From assembly GCF_010977555.1 (NCBI RefSeq), contig NZ_CP048815.1:806001-870000 (forward strand): DNA of 64,000 nucleotides, in the 5' to 3' direction. The notes beneath the pieces were generated by a model, which was given only the letters and a program-made list of their open reading frames with translations, did no database searches and was not told where the DNA came from. Made by a program: the position numbers and the translations under genes. How positions within the stretch are numbered: position 1 is the stretch's first letter; the number at the start of each line of letters is the position of its first letter. Below are positions 40,021 through 50,575 of this stretch, in pieces. This stretch comes from Caulobacter rhizosphaerae. Its GTDB lineage: Bacteria > Pseudomonadota > Alphaproteobacteria > Caulobacterales > Caulobacteraceae.

Positions 40021-40081
40021 CAGCGGCGCTCCCGACTGCAGACGAACCATAAATGAAAACCGTCCCGACGGAGAACGAGTC

Positions 40082-40372
40082 ATGAAATTTCGCCCTCTCG
40101 GCGACCGCGTCCTGGTGAAGCGTGTCGAAGAAGAAACCAAGACCAAGGGCGGGATCATCATCCCCGACACCGCCAAGGAAAAGCCGCAGGAAGGCGAAGT
40201 CGTCGCCGTCGGCCCCGGCGCCCGCAACGACAAGGGCGACATCGTCGCCCTGGACGTGAAGGCCGGCGACCGCATCCTGTTCGGCAAGTGGTCCGGCACC
40301 GAAGTGAAGGTGGACGGCCAGGATCTGCTGATCATGAAGGAAAGCGACGTCCTGGGCATCGTCGAGGCCTAA
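40082..40372 (+). CDS. groES: Co-chaperonin GroES
   Basis: 96 residues, the standard length. Starts [20 protein letters not shown], with the mobile loop [15 protein letters not shown] that contacts GroEL, and ends [17 protein letters not shown] at 40082 has GGAGAACGAG upstream. The first gene of a two-gene operon with groEL (57-bp spacer), under CIRCE control. The GroES heptamer caps the GroEL folding chamber. Confidence 0.99.
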   Translation: MKFRPLGDRVLVKRVEEETKTKGGIIIPDTAKEKPQEGEVVAVGPGARNDKGDIVALDVKAGDRILFGKWSGTEVKVDGQDLLIMKESDVLGIVEA

Positions 40373-40417
40373 AGGCCCGAGTTGCTCTCCGCTTTCGACC
40401 CCAAGTTTCTCTTTTAG

Positions 40418-42076
<1,659 letters not shown>

Positions 42077-42110
42077 GAAGTCCGGTCAGCCTAGGCTGAA
42101 CGAAATGGAG

Positions 42111-42145
42111 AAGGGCGGGACCGAAAGGTCCCGCCCTTTTCTTTT
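42111..42145 (+). terminator. groEL: Rho-independent terminator after groEL
   Basis: A 12-bp perfect stem, AAGGGCGGGACC (42111-42122) with GGTCCCGCCCTT (42127-42138), with a stable GAAA tetraloop, followed by TTCTTTT. It is also close to the 3' end of the convergent LysR gene and may serve both. Confidence 0.95.
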
Positions 42146-42147
42146 GG

Positions 42148-43092
42148 CTATTGCGCCTGCGCCCGACGCCGCTCCCACGCGACCAGGATGTCGAGGAAGG
42201 CCGTGACCCGGGCGCGCCGAAAGCGGGTCGCGGGCGTGACGGCGTAGATCCCGCCGCTCTCGAGACTCCAGGCGGGCAGCACGCGGATCAGGCGGCCGCT
42301 GGCCAGGTCGGCCTGCACCGCATAGTCCGGCAGGATCGAGAGGCCGACGCCGGCCCGCACCGCTTCCAGAACCCCCAGGGTGGCGTCGATGGCCAGCGCC
42401 GCCGACACCCGCACCGACCGCTGCTGGCCTTCGCCGTTGGAAAAGGTCCAGCCCAGCGGGTCGCGCAGGACGCTGTTGGCGACGAAGGGCAGATCCGCGA
42501 CCTGGCTAGGCTCGGCGCCGTCGCCCAGCCGGGCCGCCAAGGCGGGGCTCGCGACCAGGATCTGCTGGAACGATCCGATCCGCCGCGCCCGCAAGGCGCT
42601 GTCGGTCAGCCAGCCGACCCGGATCGCCAGTTCCATGTCCTTCTCGACCGGATCCAGGGTCCGGTCGCTGATCACCAGGTCGGCGGTGCAGGCCGGAAAC
42701 CGGCGGTGGAACTCGGCGATGGCCGGGACGACGACGGCGACGCCGTAGTCGAACGGGGCGGTCAGCCGCAGCAGGCCGGTCGGCGCGCGATCGTCGGCCT
42801 CCAGACCGTCGAAGGCCTCCTGCGCTTCGGACAGCACGCGGGCGCAACGTTCGTAGAAGGCGCGCCCTTCCTCGGTCGGCCGCACGCTGCGGGTGGTGCG
42901 GACCAGCAGGGTGGTCTCGAACGCGCGCTCGAGCTTGGCGACCTGCTGGCTGACCACGGCCTTGGTGATGCCCAGCCGATCGGCCGCCGCCGTGAACGAG
43001 CCGGTTTCGACCACCTCGGCGAAATAGGCCATGCGCTTGAGATTGTTGAGGCCGCGATCGGCGCCGTCCCGGTGATTGTATGTCTGTGACAT
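42148..43092 (-). CDS. LysR-family transcriptional regulator
   Basis: 314 residues. The winged helix-turn-helix is at about 15-75 (MAYFAEVVETGSFTAAADRLGITKAVVSQQVAKLE) and the effector-binding domain occupies the rest (LRLTAPFDYGVAVVVPAIAEFHRRFP). It is divergent from a metallo-beta-lactamase-fold gene and an NTF2-like gene with 73 bp between starts, the classical LysR arrangement, so it likely controls them. A perfect inverted repeat overlaps its start codon. Confidence 0.9.
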   Translation of the reverse strand: MSQTYNHRDGADRGLNNLKRMAYFAEVVETGSFTAAADRLGITKAVVSQQVAKLERAFETTLLVRTTRSVRPTEEGRAFYERCARVLSEAQEAFDGLEADDRAPTGLLRLTAPFDYGVAVVVPAIAEFHRRFPACTADLVISDRTLDPVEKDMELAIRVGWLTDSALRARRIGSFQQILVASPALAARLGDGAEPSQVADLPFVANSVLRDPLGWTFSNGEGQQRSVRVSAALAIDATLGVLEAVRAGVGLSILPDYAVQADLASGRLIRVLPAWSLESGGIYAVTPATRFRRARVTAFLDILVAWERRRAQAQ

Positions 43093-43094
43093 AC
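43078..43094. promoter_or_regulatory. Perfect inverted repeat at the LysR start, putative operator
   Basis: GTATGTC-TGT-GACATAC, 7-bp arms and 3-bp spacer, overlaps the LysR ATG (43090-43092). In LysR-type pairs the autoregulatory site is often in this interval. It could equally be a chance palindrome; no second copy was seen in the 73-bp space. Confidence 0.5.
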
Positions 43095-43165
43095 GATGAG
43101 TGTATTTTCCCGACCTTTGCATGGCAATCGGCCGGGCGCATCCTGCGGGAGATCAGGAGCCCCTC

Positions 43166-44062
43166 ATGCCCACCCGGAGACTGATGATGACGATGATCGC
43201 AGGCGGCGCCGCCGCAACCCTCGCCGGCCAGAGCGATGCGCTGGCCGCTGGCGTCACGCTGGACTGGAAGGCCTTCCCCGCTGGGGAAAACGGCTTCTTC
43301 CGCGCGCCGGTCCTGGTCTGGGGCCCCAAGGAAGCCGTGCTGATCGACGGCGGCTTCACCCTGCCCGACGGCCAGGCGCTGGCCGACGCCATCAAGGCCA
43401 CGGGCCGCGAGCTGACGACCGTCTATGTCAGCCAGAGCGACCCGGACTATTATTTCAGCCTAGGACCGATCAAGGCCGCCTTCCCGGAGGCCAAGGTCTT
43501 GGCCGCTTCCGACACGATCGCGGCGATCCAGGCCAGCGTCGAGAAGAAGCTGGCGACCTGGGGGCCGCAGTTGGGCGACAACGGCCCCAAGACGCTCGCG
43601 GACATCGTCATGCCGACCGCCTTCGACGGTGATCAGTTGACCGTCGACGGCCAGGCGATCCAGATCGTCCCGGCCCAGGGCTTGGCCAATCGCCGCTATC
43701 TCTGGGCGCCGTCGCTGTCGGCGGTCTTCGGCGGCGTGCTGGTGTTCTCCGGCGTCCATGTCTGGACCGCGGACACCGCCGGCGCCGAGGCCCGCGCCGC
43801 CTGGGTCGCGCAGCTGGACGCCCTGCTGGCCCGCAAGCCGGCCGTGGTCGTGCCCGGCCACATGACGACCACGGCGCCAACCGGCTCGGCGGCGTTGACC
43901 TACACCCGAGACTACCTGCTGGCCTTCGAGCAGGAACTGGCCAAGGCCAAGGACTCCGCGGCCCTGATCGCGGCGATGACCGCCCGCTATCCGGACGCCG
44001 GCATGGGCCTGGCCCTGCAGATCGGCGCCAAGGTCGCCACCGGCGAAATGAAGTGGGGCTGA
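43166..44062 (+). CDS. Exported metallo-beta-lactamase-fold protein lacking the zinc-ligand motif
   Basis: 298 residues with a signal containing twin arginine (PTRRLMMTMIAGGAAATLAG). The fold is recognisable from EAVLIDGGFTLPDGQALADAI and the terminal VVVPGHMTT. The canonical HxHxDH motif is replaced by SQSDPDYY, and the later zinc ligands in the GHT and SGD positions also differ (QGLANR, FSGVHV). It is probably not a classical di-zinc hydrolase. The ATG at 43166 has CAGGAG 6 bp upstream. It is followed with a 1-bp gap by an NTF2-like gene. Confidence 0.88.
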   Translation: MPTRRLMMTMIAGGAAATLAGQSDALAAGVTLDWKAFPAGENGFFRAPVLVWGPKEAVLIDGGFTLPDGQALADAIKATGRELTTVYVSQSDPDYYFSLGPIKAAFPEAKVLAASDTIAAIQASVEKKLATWGPQLGDNGPKTLADIVMPTAFDGDQLTVDGQAIQIVPAQGLANRRYLWAPSLSAVFGGVLVFSGVHVWTADTAGAEARAAWVAQLDALLARKPAVVVPGHMTTTAPTGSAALTYTRDYLLAFEQELAKAKDSAALIAAMTARYPDAGMGLALQIGAKVATGEMKWG

Positions 44063-44063
44063 G

Positions 44064-44462
44064 ATGGCCTCCAACAAGGACGTCATACGCGGGACCTACG
44101 AGGCCTCGCCGGCGCAGAAGGGCGAGCGGCTGCGGGCGGCGCTCGCGCCCGACGCGACCTGGACCGAAGCGGCCGGCTTTCCCTATGCCGGGACCTATGT
44201 CGGCTTCGACGCCATCGCCGCCAACGTCTTCCAGCGCCTGGCCACCGAATGGATCGACTACCGCGCCGAGGCGCACACCTATCTCGAGGACGGCGACCAT
44301 GTCGCCGCCTTCGGGGTCTATTCGGGAACCTATCGCGCCACCGGCAAGGCCATGACCGCCACCTTCGCCCACCTCTACACGCTCAAGGACGGCCAGATCG
44401 TCCGCATGGAGCAGGTGGTGGACAGCGCCATGGTGCTGCGGGCGCTGGATCCCGGCGCCTGA
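44064..44462 (+). CDS. NTF2-like / SnoaL-family protein
   Basis: 132 residues with the cone-shaped NTF2-like fold: NKDVIRGTYEASPAQKGERLRAALAPDATWTEAAGFPYAGTYVG, then AEAHTYLEDGDHVAAFGVYSGTYRATGKAMTATFAHLYTLKDGQIVRMEQVVD. Its ATG is 1 bp beyond the stop codon of the preceding gene (TGAGATG), so translation is probably coupled. The family covers isomerases, hydrolases and pure binding proteins, so function is open. Confidence 0.88.
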   Translation: MASNKDVIRGTYEASPAQKGERLRAALAPDATWTEAAGFPYAGTYVGFDAIAANVFQRLATEWIDYRAEAHTYLEDGDHVAAFGVYSGTYRATGKAMTATFAHLYTLKDGQIVRMEQVVDSAMVLRALDPGA

Positions 44463-44606
44463 GCGGTCCTGGCGAGGCGAGCGCCGCCGCGAGTTCCCGC
44501 CCCGCTTGTGGATAACCGATCACGGTCGCGTTAACACCTGCAGCGAAAACGTGGCGAAGCTCGTTCCTGACTCCGCGGACGCAAAAGGCGTCGAGGAGGC
44601 TGGTCG

Positions 44607-44735
44607 ATGGCGAGACACGAGATCCACCATTTCCGTAACCGGCGTACCCCCAAGGCCGTCTATATCGCCCTGGGCCTGGCTTTGTGGCTAACCCTGGGCC
44701 TGCTCAGCCAGGCGGCGTTCCAGATGCTGGGCTAG
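44607..44735 (+). CDS. 42-residue single-helix membrane protein
   Basis: MARHEIHHFRNRRTPKAVY is a basic, cytosolic-type head, followed by one membrane helix (IALGLALWLTLGLLSQAAF) and a 4-residue tail. GAGGAGG lies 8 bp upstream of the ATG, an excellent ribosome-binding site. The base bias at third positions is that of real genes here. No family recognised. Its last 32 bp overlap the 3' end of the convergent minus-strand gene. Confidence 0.65.
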   Translation: MARHEIHHFRNRRTPKAVYIALGLALWLTLGLLSQAAFQMLG

Positions 44736-45309
44736 GGCTTCCAGGGCGGATTCGCGGAGGATCGGCGGGCAGGCCTGGCCAGGACCGGCCGGGGCGTCTG
44801 CCGCCCGGGCCGGTCATCGGCGCGCCGCCGCCCCAGGCGTCCCAGCAGGCGAACGTCTCTTCCTCGGTCATGTGCTCGCTGGACTGGCCCAGGCACGCGC
44901 GCTTGTAGCGGCGGTCCTCGGCCGCCTCCCACAGCCTGCGGGCCCGGCGGGCGCTGGCCGGATCCAGGTACTCGCCGCCGCCGACCCGCCAGCGCGGCTC
45001 CACGGCCTGGGACATATTCGGGCCGGCCGGGACGGTGGGCAGGACCAGCGGCGCGACGCTGGACGGCGACGTCTGGAGCCGAGGCGGGGCCGGCGAGGGC
45101 GGACCGGCCTGACGAGGCGGCGCGGTCCGCCGGTCGGGCTCGACTTTGGGCGGAACGGGGCGCGGCTCCAGGGCGACGACCACGGTCGGCGGGTCGGCCA
45201 TGGAAGGCGTCCGCCGTTCCAGGGTCAGCAGGGCCAGCAGGCCGGCATTGATCGCCAGGCCCGCCCCGCCGGCCGCCAGCCGCGCTCGCCATCGCCCCCG
45301 CGCGGTCAT
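44704..45309 (-). CDS. Membrane-anchored proline-rich protein, unknown
   Basis: 201 residues. A single N-terminal membrane anchor (LAAGGAGLAINAGLLALLTLE, about 10-30) is followed by a proline-rich periplasmic stretch (PPTVVVALEPRPVPPKVEPD and PPRQAGPPSPAPPRLQ), a TonB-like layout. A C-terminal domain with two cysteines follows (RRYKRACLGQSSEHMTEEETFACWDAWGG), then a Pro/Gly tail. No family recognised. Confidence 0.65.
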   Translation of the reverse strand: MTARGRWRARLAAGGAGLAINAGLLALLTLERRTPSMADPPTVVVALEPRPVPPKVEPDRRTAPPRQAGPPSPAPPRLQTSPSSVAPLVLPTVPAGPNMSQAVEPRWRVGGGEYLDPASARRARRLWEAAEDRRYKRACLGQSSEHMTEEETFACWDAWGGGAPMTGPGGRRPGRSWPGLPADPPRIRPGSPSPASGTPPG

Positions 45310-45429
45310 GGATCCGACCTCCCGTCGTACGTCCGGAGGTTGCGGCGTCCGGCTTGGCCGATTTACGGCGACGCTATGGCCGATTGCGGCAAGGCTTGAG
45401 CCGGCCCGCGAAATCGCTACATCGATCCC

Positions 45430-45744
45430 ATGTTCCGCCAGCGCCCCGACGCCGATCTGATTGTTCAAGGCTGGGTGGTCGGCGTGATGGTCGAGACGCC
45501 CGGCGAGCGGCTGCCCGTCCGCCACTACTTCGCCGTCGGCAAGCCCGACCGCGCCCAGGCCGAATGGGCCGCGGTGGACCTGGCCATGCAGGCCGGCCCC
45601 GTTGCGTCCAGTCCTTCCGCCGGTCGCGAGCCGGTCGAGGCCCTGCGCGAGGTGGTCGCCTACAAGATGCGCGAACTGGGGCTGAAGCCCGGCGAGGCGC
45701 GGGCCCTGGGCGACAAGTTCCCGCGCCGATGGCTGCCGGCCTAG
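45430..45744 (+). CDS. Small protein of unknown function
   Basis: 104 residues without signal or membrane segment. Sequence landmarks: DADLIVQGWVVGVMVET, VRHYFAVGKPDRAQAEWAAVDLAMQ and a C-terminal helix REVVAYKMRELGLKPGEARALGD. Predicted soluble, alpha/beta. No family recognised. Confidence 0.65.
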   Translation: MFRQRPDADLIVQGWVVGVMVETPGERLPVRHYFAVGKPDRAQAEWAAVDLAMQAGPVASSPSAGREPVEALREVVAYKMRELGLKPGEARALGDKFPRRWLPA

Positions 45745-45779
45745 GGCGGACCAAGATCCAGGCTCCCGGGGGAGCGAAA

Positions 45780-45864
45780 CCTCGTCCTTCGACAAGCTCA
45801 GGATGAGGTTTTCGACTGCTGAGCCTGTAAATGGTCCTCATCCTGAGCTTGTCGAAGGACGAGG
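45780..45864. repeat. Perfect 29-bp inverted repeat (CCTCGTCCTTCGACAAGCTC type)
   Basis: Left arm at 45780-45808 and right arm at 45836-45864 are exact reverse complements (GAGCTTGTCGAAGGACGAGG on the right), with a 27-bp spacer. It is a dispersed intergenic repeat family of alphaproteobacteria. It lies between two same-strand genes. Confidence 0.88.
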
Positions 45865-45966
45865 ACCACGCTCGGCCTTGAATGATCGGTCCTGGCGCGC
45901 TCGTCCGGGATGACAACTTGGAAGACGTGCGTCATCCTCCGCCGCGAACAAGCGTTGGGGGTGTCG

Positions 45967-47133
45967 ATGTCACGCAAGCTGTGGGCCGCTCTGGGCCTGG
46001 TCACCGCGTTGGGCCTGGGGGCGGCGGCCTGCGCCCAGCCGGCCCCCGCCGGTCCGGTCGCGCCGAACGACTACGCCAAGGACGAAAACTGGCTGTGCCG
46101 GCCCGGCCGCGACGACGCCTGCGCCGCCGACCAGACCGCCACGGTGGTCCAGGCGGACGGCTCCACCCGCATTGAGCCGTTCAAGGCCGATCCCGACGCC
46201 CCGATCGACTGCTTCTACGTCTATCCCACGGTGTCCAGCGACCCCGGCGGCAACAGCGACATGACGCCGGACCTGCCGGAAAAGGCGGTGGCCGACCAGC
46301 AGTTCGCCCGCTTCGGCCAGGTCTGCAAGCTGTACGCCCCCAGCTATCGCCAGGTGACCATCGCCGCCCTGCGCAAGGTGATGATGGGCCAGGCCTCGAA
46401 CGGCGACGGCGAGCTGGCCTATGCCGACGTGCTGGCCGCCTGGAAGGACTACCTGGCCCGCGACAATCACGGCCGCGGCGTGGTGCTGGTGGGCCATTCG
46501 CAGGGGTCGCGCATCCTGCTGCGGCTGATCAAGGAGGAGATCGACGGCAAGCCGGTGCAGAAGCAGCTGGTTTCGGCCCTGATCCTGGGCATGAACACGC
46601 CGGTCGACCCGGCCACCGACGCCTATGGCTCGCTGCCCCTGTGCCGCAAGGCCGGCCAGACCGGCTGCGTGATCTCCTACGTCTCGTTCCGCGCCGACAG
46701 CCCGCCGCCGGCCAGCAGCAAGTTCTTCGGCAAGGTCGCCGAACCGGGCATGAAGGCCGCCTGCGTCAATCCCGCGGCCCTGGCCGGCGGCTCGGCCCCG
46801 CTGCGCAGCTATTTCGCCGACCGCACGATCATGGGCACGGCCATGCGCCCGGCCACGGTCTGGACCAAGGACGCGACGGTCTCGACGCCGTTCGTGGAAC
46901 TGCCGGGACTGGTCTCGGCCGAGTGCGTCAGCAGCGGCGGCTTCGACTATCTGGCCGTCACGGTCCACCCCGACAAGGCCGACCCGCGCACCGACAACAT
47001 CCCCGGCGACCTGCTGGTGCTGGGCCAGCCGCTGAAGGACTGGGGGCTGCACCTGGTGGACGTCAACCTGACCATGGGCGACCTGGTGGCGGTGGTGGGG
47101 GAACAGGCCAAGGCCTACGCCGCGGTAAGGTAG
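45967..47133 (+). CDS. Secreted DUF3089-family alpha/beta hydrolase
   Basis: 388 residues from the ATG at 45967 (signal peptide KLWAALGLVTALGLGAAAC, possible lipoprotein cysteine in GAAAC). The alpha/beta-hydrolase nucleophile elbow GHSQGS is at about residues 176-181, in VVLVGHSQGSRILLRLI. Preceding APIDCFYVYPTVSSDPGGNSD is typical of DUF3089. Family members are lipase/esterase-like; the substrate is unknown. The frame is open upstream to 45910. Confidence 0.85.
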   Translation: MSRKLWAALGLVTALGLGAAACAQPAPAGPVAPNDYAKDENWLCRPGRDDACAADQTATVVQADGSTRIEPFKADPDAPIDCFYVYPTVSSDPGGNSDMTPDLPEKAVADQQFARFGQVCKLYAPSYRQVTIAALRKVMMGQASNGDGELAYADVLAAWKDYLARDNHGRGVVLVGHSQGSRILLRLIKEEIDGKPVQKQLVSALILGMNTPVDPATDAYGSLPLCRKAGQTGCVISYVSFRADSPPPASSKFFGKVAEPGMKAACVNPAALAGGSAPLRSYFADRTIMGTAMRPATVWTKDATVSTPFVELPGLVSAECVSSGGFDYLAVTVHPDKADPRTDNIPGDLLVLGQPLKDWGLHLVDVNLTMGDLVAVVGEQAKAYAAVR

Positions 47134-47148
47134 GCCGCTGAAACGCGG

Positions 47149-47250
47149 TGCGTCCTTCGAGGCTCGGCTGGGCCTCGCACCTCAGGATGAGGAAGTCAGC
47201 ACAAAGGTCCTCATCCTGAGGCGCCCGCGCAGCGGGCCTCGAAGGACGCA
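47149..47250. repeat. 102-bp inverted repeat (TGCGTCCTTCGAGGC ends)
   Basis: Left TGCGTCCTTCGAGGC pairs with right GCCTCGAAGGACGCA. Inner arms CCTCAGGATGAGGA and TCCTCATCCTGAGG also pair. It shares the CTCAGGATGAGG core with the repeat at 45780-45864. It lies between convergent genes. Confidence 0.85.
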
Positions 47251-47255
47251 GTGAG

Positions 47256-47432
47256 CTACTTCGTCACGCTCTTGAACACCGTCACCCCCAGGACGGCGAA
47301 GATGATGAAGCCCAGCAGGAACAGGAAGAACAGGATCTTGGCGATCCCCGCCGCCGCGCCGGCGATGCCGGTGAAGCCCAGGGCGCCGGCGATCAGGGCG
47401 ACGATGGCCAGGATGAAAGCCCATTTCAGCAT
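47256..47432 (-). CDS. DUF1328 (YtjA-like) small membrane protein
   Basis: 58 residues with two membrane helices: [40 protein letters not shown], then [12 protein letters not shown]. This is the DUF1328 signature. The family is often induced by stress, but its role is unknown. AGGAAACC lies before the ATG. Confidence 0.92.
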   Translation of the reverse strand: MLKWAFILAIVALIAGALGFTGIAGAAAGIAKILFFLFLLGFIIFAVLGVTVFKSVTK

Positions 47433-47565
47433 GGTGGTTTCCTCAAAGGCTGGGCCCGCCTGTCGCGGGCTTCCCAGGGGCAACGCGGCCTCGGCGCGCC
47501 CTGTTCCCGTCGCGATCCCGTTCGGCGCCTTGTGTTAAGGGCCTCGGCTGGGTAACCCATTCCCC

Positions 47566-49494
47566 ATGGCCTCCAAGCCCGAAAGCCCGACCGAACCGTT
47601 CAAGCGCGCCCTGGCCCACGCGGCGCGATCGCTCGCCGAGACCCCCGACCTTGAGGTGGTGTTCTCCGGCGAGGGCCCCAGCCTGATCGGCAACCGGGCG
47701 GTGCTGCCCCATCCGCCGCGCGACCTGAACGCCAAGGAGGCCGCCCGCATCCGCGGCCTGGCCGACCAGATGGCCCTGCGCCTAGCCCACCATGACGCGG
47801 TCGCCCACGCCCGGGCTCGCCCCGGCTCGCCCGACGGCCAGGCGGCCTTCGAGGCCATCGAGCAGGCGCGGCTGGAAGCGATCGGTTCGAACGCCCTGGG
47901 CGGGGTGCGGGCCAACCTGACCGCCGCCCTCGAGGCTCGCCTGGAAAAGCAGGGCCTGACCCGCGCCGTCGCCACCGACCGCCAGTCCGCGCCGATGGCC
48001 GAGATCCTGTCGCTGATGGTCCGCGAGCGCCTGACCGGCGACGCCCCGCCTGATGGCGCCAAGGCCCTGGTCGACATCCTGCGCGCCGACATCGAGGCCC
48101 GGGCCGGCAAGGACCTGGACCGCCTGGCCGCCGCCATCGACGACCAGGCCGCCTTCGCCCGGGTCACCCGCGAGATCCTGCGCGACCTGGACCTGGGCGA
48201 GGACATGTCCGACGCCACCGAGCAGTCCGACGAGGACCAGGGCGACGAGGACCAGAACACCGAGGCCTCCGAGGACGATTCCGGCGAAGGCGAGGGCGAG
48301 CAGTCCGACGGCGCCCAGCCCGAGCAGGCCGAGACCTCCGACCGCGAGTCCGAGGCCGGCGACGAGGAGATGGTCCAGTCCGAGCAGGACGGCGACCCGG
48401 AGGACACCGAAGAGGCCCCGGAGATGGGCGACGGCGCCAAGCCGGCCCGTCCGGACCAGGGGCAGGGCGGCTCCAACGAGCCGGCCTACAAGGTGTTCAC
48501 CACGGCCTATGACGAGGTGGTGCCGGCCGAGGACCTGTGCGACGCCGACGAGCTGACCCGCCTGCGCGCCTATCTGGACCAGCAGCTGGCGGCCTTTTCC
48601 AGCGTCGTTTCGCGGCTGGCCAACAAGCTGCAGCGCCGCCTGCTGGCCCAGCAGAACCGCGCCTGGACCTTCGACCTGGAGGAGGGGATGCTGGACGTCG
48701 CCCGCCTGACCCGGGTGATCATCGACCCCACCGCTCCGCTGTCGTTCAAGCAGGAGGAGGACGTCGAGTTCCGCGACACCGTCGTGACCCTGCTGATCGA
48801 CAATTCCGGCTCGATGCGCGGCCGGCCGATCATGGTGGCGGCGGTCTGCGCCGACATCCTGGCCCGCACCCTGGAGCGCTGCGCGGTCAAGGTCGAGGTG
48901 CTGGGCTTCACCACCCGCGCCTGGAAGGGCGGCAGCGCCCGCGACGAGTGGATCAAGACCGGCAAGCCGCCCGCCCCGGGCCGGCTGAACGACCTGCGCC
49001 ACATCATCTACAAGAGCGCCGACGCGCCTTGGAGAAGGGCCCGCAAGAACCTGGGCCTGATGATGCGCGAGGGCCTGCTGAAGGAGAACATCGACGGCGA
49101 GGCCCTGATGTGGGCCCACCAGCGGCTGATCGGCCGGCCCGAAGCCCGCCGCATTCTGATGGTGATCTCCGACGGCGCGCCGGTGGACGACTCCACCCTC
49201 AGCGTCAATTCGGGCCACTATCTGGAGCGCCACTTGCGGCAGGTGATCGCCGAGATCGAGACCAGGAGCCCCGTCGAGCTGATCGCCGTCGGTATCGGCC
49301 ACGACGTGACGCGCTACTACCGCCGGGCGGTGACCATCGTCGATGTCGAGCAGCTGGGCGGCGCCCTGGTCGACCAGCTGGCCGGGCTGTTCGACGAGGA
49401 GCCCAAGGCGGTCAAGCGGGCCCGGGGGCTTCTGGCCGCCCCGCCGACCGTGCAGCCTTCTCAGCCGAAACCCGCCCGCAAGGTTCCCGCGTGA
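47566..49494 (+). CDS. cobT: Aerobic cobaltochelatase subunit CobT
   Basis: 642 residues. The N-terminal part matches CobT ([28 protein letters not shown]). A very acidic linker (about 205-290, [16 protein letters not shown] and similar) precedes the C-terminal von Willebrand A domain with the MIDAS motif DNSGSMRG (about D412). With CobS and CobN it inserts cobalt into hydrogenobyrinate a,c-diamide in aerobic vitamin B12 synthesis. cobS, usually adjacent, is not upstream here. The next gene starts within its stop (GTGA), so they are coupled. Confidence 0.95.
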   Translation: MASKPESPTEPFKRALAHAARSLAETPDLEVVFSGEGPSLIGNRAVLPHPPRDLNAKEAARIRGLADQMALRLAHHDAVAHARARPGSPDGQAAFEAIEQARLEAIGSNALGGVRANLTAALEARLEKQGLTRAVATDRQSAPMAEILSLMVRERLTGDAPPDGAKALVDILRADIEARAGKDLDRLAAAIDDQAAFARVTREILRDLDLGEDMSDATEQSDEDQGDEDQNTEASEDDSGEGEGEQSDGAQPEQAETSDRESEAGDEEMVQSEQDGDPEDTEEAPEMGDGAKPARPDQGQGGSNEPAYKVFTTAYDEVVPAEDLCDADELTRLRAYLDQQLAAFSSVVSRLANKLQRRLLAQQNRAWTFDLEEGMLDVARLTRVIIDPTAPLSFKQEEDVEFRDTVVTLLIDNSGSMRGRPIMVAAVCADILARTLERCAVKVEVLGFTTRAWKGGSARDEWIKTGKPPAPGRLNDLRHIIYKSADAPWRRARKNLGLMMREGLLKENIDGEALMWAHQRLIGRPEARRILMVISDGAPVDDSTLSVNSGHYLERHLRQVIAEIETRSPVELIAVGIGHDVTRYYRRAVTIVDVEQLGGALVDQLAGLFDEEPKAVKRARGLLAAPPTVQPSQPKPARKVPA

Positions 49495-50555
49495 TCGGAC
49501 TGCGCGGCTTGCTGGTGCTGGGCCTGGCGTCCGCGGCCCTGGGGCAGTGCGCCAAGGCCCCGCCGCAACCGGTCGTGCTGCCGATCGCGCCGGTCAAGGT
49601 CGGGCCGGAGATTAGCGTGGTCGCCACGCCCGTGCCGCTGAGCTCGGCCAATCCGCCGCCCACAGCCATCGGCCGCTTCGTCTATGCCGGCGGCGTGGCG
49701 ATCAGCAGCCCCGACACCCAGCGCCTGCACGGCCTGTCGGACCTGAAGTTCGGCCCCGACGGCGGGTTGGTGGCGATCGGCGACGACGGCGACCTGTTCG
49801 AGGCCCGGCTGAAGCTGGACGAGGCCGGCCGCCTGGTCGGCCTGACCGACGGCAAGCTGTCGCCGCTGAAGGGCCCGGACGGCCAGCCGCTGCAGGGCAA
49901 GGAGAAGGCCGACGCCGAGGGCCTGGCGATCCTGCCCAACGGCGACCGCCTGGTCAGCTTCGAGCGCGACCACCGCATCTGGCTCTATCCGCGCCAGCCG
50001 GACGGGACCTACGGCCTGCCGCGGGCCGTCAACAAGCCCAGCACCACCTTCCCCGACAACGAGGGCATGGAGGCCCTGACCGCCTATCCGATCGCCGGTC
50101 CCGACGCCTATCTGGTGGGCGGCGAGGAGGGCGAGGTGTGGCTTTGCCGGCTGTCGGCGCCGTGCGTGGGCCAGACGCCGCAGTCGCCGCCCGACTTCAC
50201 CTGGGGCCTGACCAGCTTCGCGGCCTTCGAGGGCCAGTCGGTCGCCGCCCTGTTCCGGGCCTATGACCCGATCCGCGGCTGGCGCGGTCAGGTGCGGTTC
50301 GTGATCGACCCCCGCGCCCCCGCCGCCCGGCAGTACCTGGCCGCCACCCTGACCCTGGACGGGGCGATCACCCGCGACAATTTCGAGGGGATCGCGCTCA
50401 GCAGGAGCCCGTCCGGCGCGACGCGGATCTACATCCTGTCGGACGACAACGACACGCCGACCGAGCGCACCCTGCTGATGGCCTTCGACTGGACGGCCCC
50501 GCCACCGCCGCCCCCCGCGCCGCCGAAGCCGAAGAAGCCGGTGCGGCGGCGCTGA
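49491..50555 (+). CDS. Esterase-like activity of phytase family, lipoprotein
   Basis: 354 residues from a GTG at 49491 that overlaps the cobT stop by 4 bp (GTGA). A signal peptide follows directly ([18 protein letters not shown]), with a candidate lipid-anchor cysteine at about residue 20. The beta-propeller-like family is shown by [50 protein letters not shown] and [15 protein letters not shown] proline/lysine tail ends the protein ([16 protein letters not shown]). Family members have esterase or phytase-like activity; the cellular role beside cobT is unclear. Confidence 0.85.
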   Translation: MIGLRGLLVLGLASAALGQCAKAPPQPVVLPIAPVKVGPEISVVATPVPLSSANPPPTAIGRFVYAGGVAISSPDTQRLHGLSDLKFGPDGGLVAIGDDGDLFEARLKLDEAGRLVGLTDGKLSPLKGPDGQPLQGKEKADAEGLAILPNGDRLVSFERDHRIWLYPRQPDGTYGLPRAVNKPSTTFPDNEGMEALTAYPIAGPDAYLVGGEEGEVWLCRLSAPCVGQTPQSPPDFTWGLTSFAAFEGQSVAALFRAYDPIRGWRGQVRFVIDPRAPAARQYLAATLTLDGAITRDNFEGIALSRSPSGATRIYILSDDNDTPTERTLLMAFDWTAPPPPPPAPPKPKKPVRRR

Positions 50556-50575
50556 GACCTTCCGCCGGAATCCTG

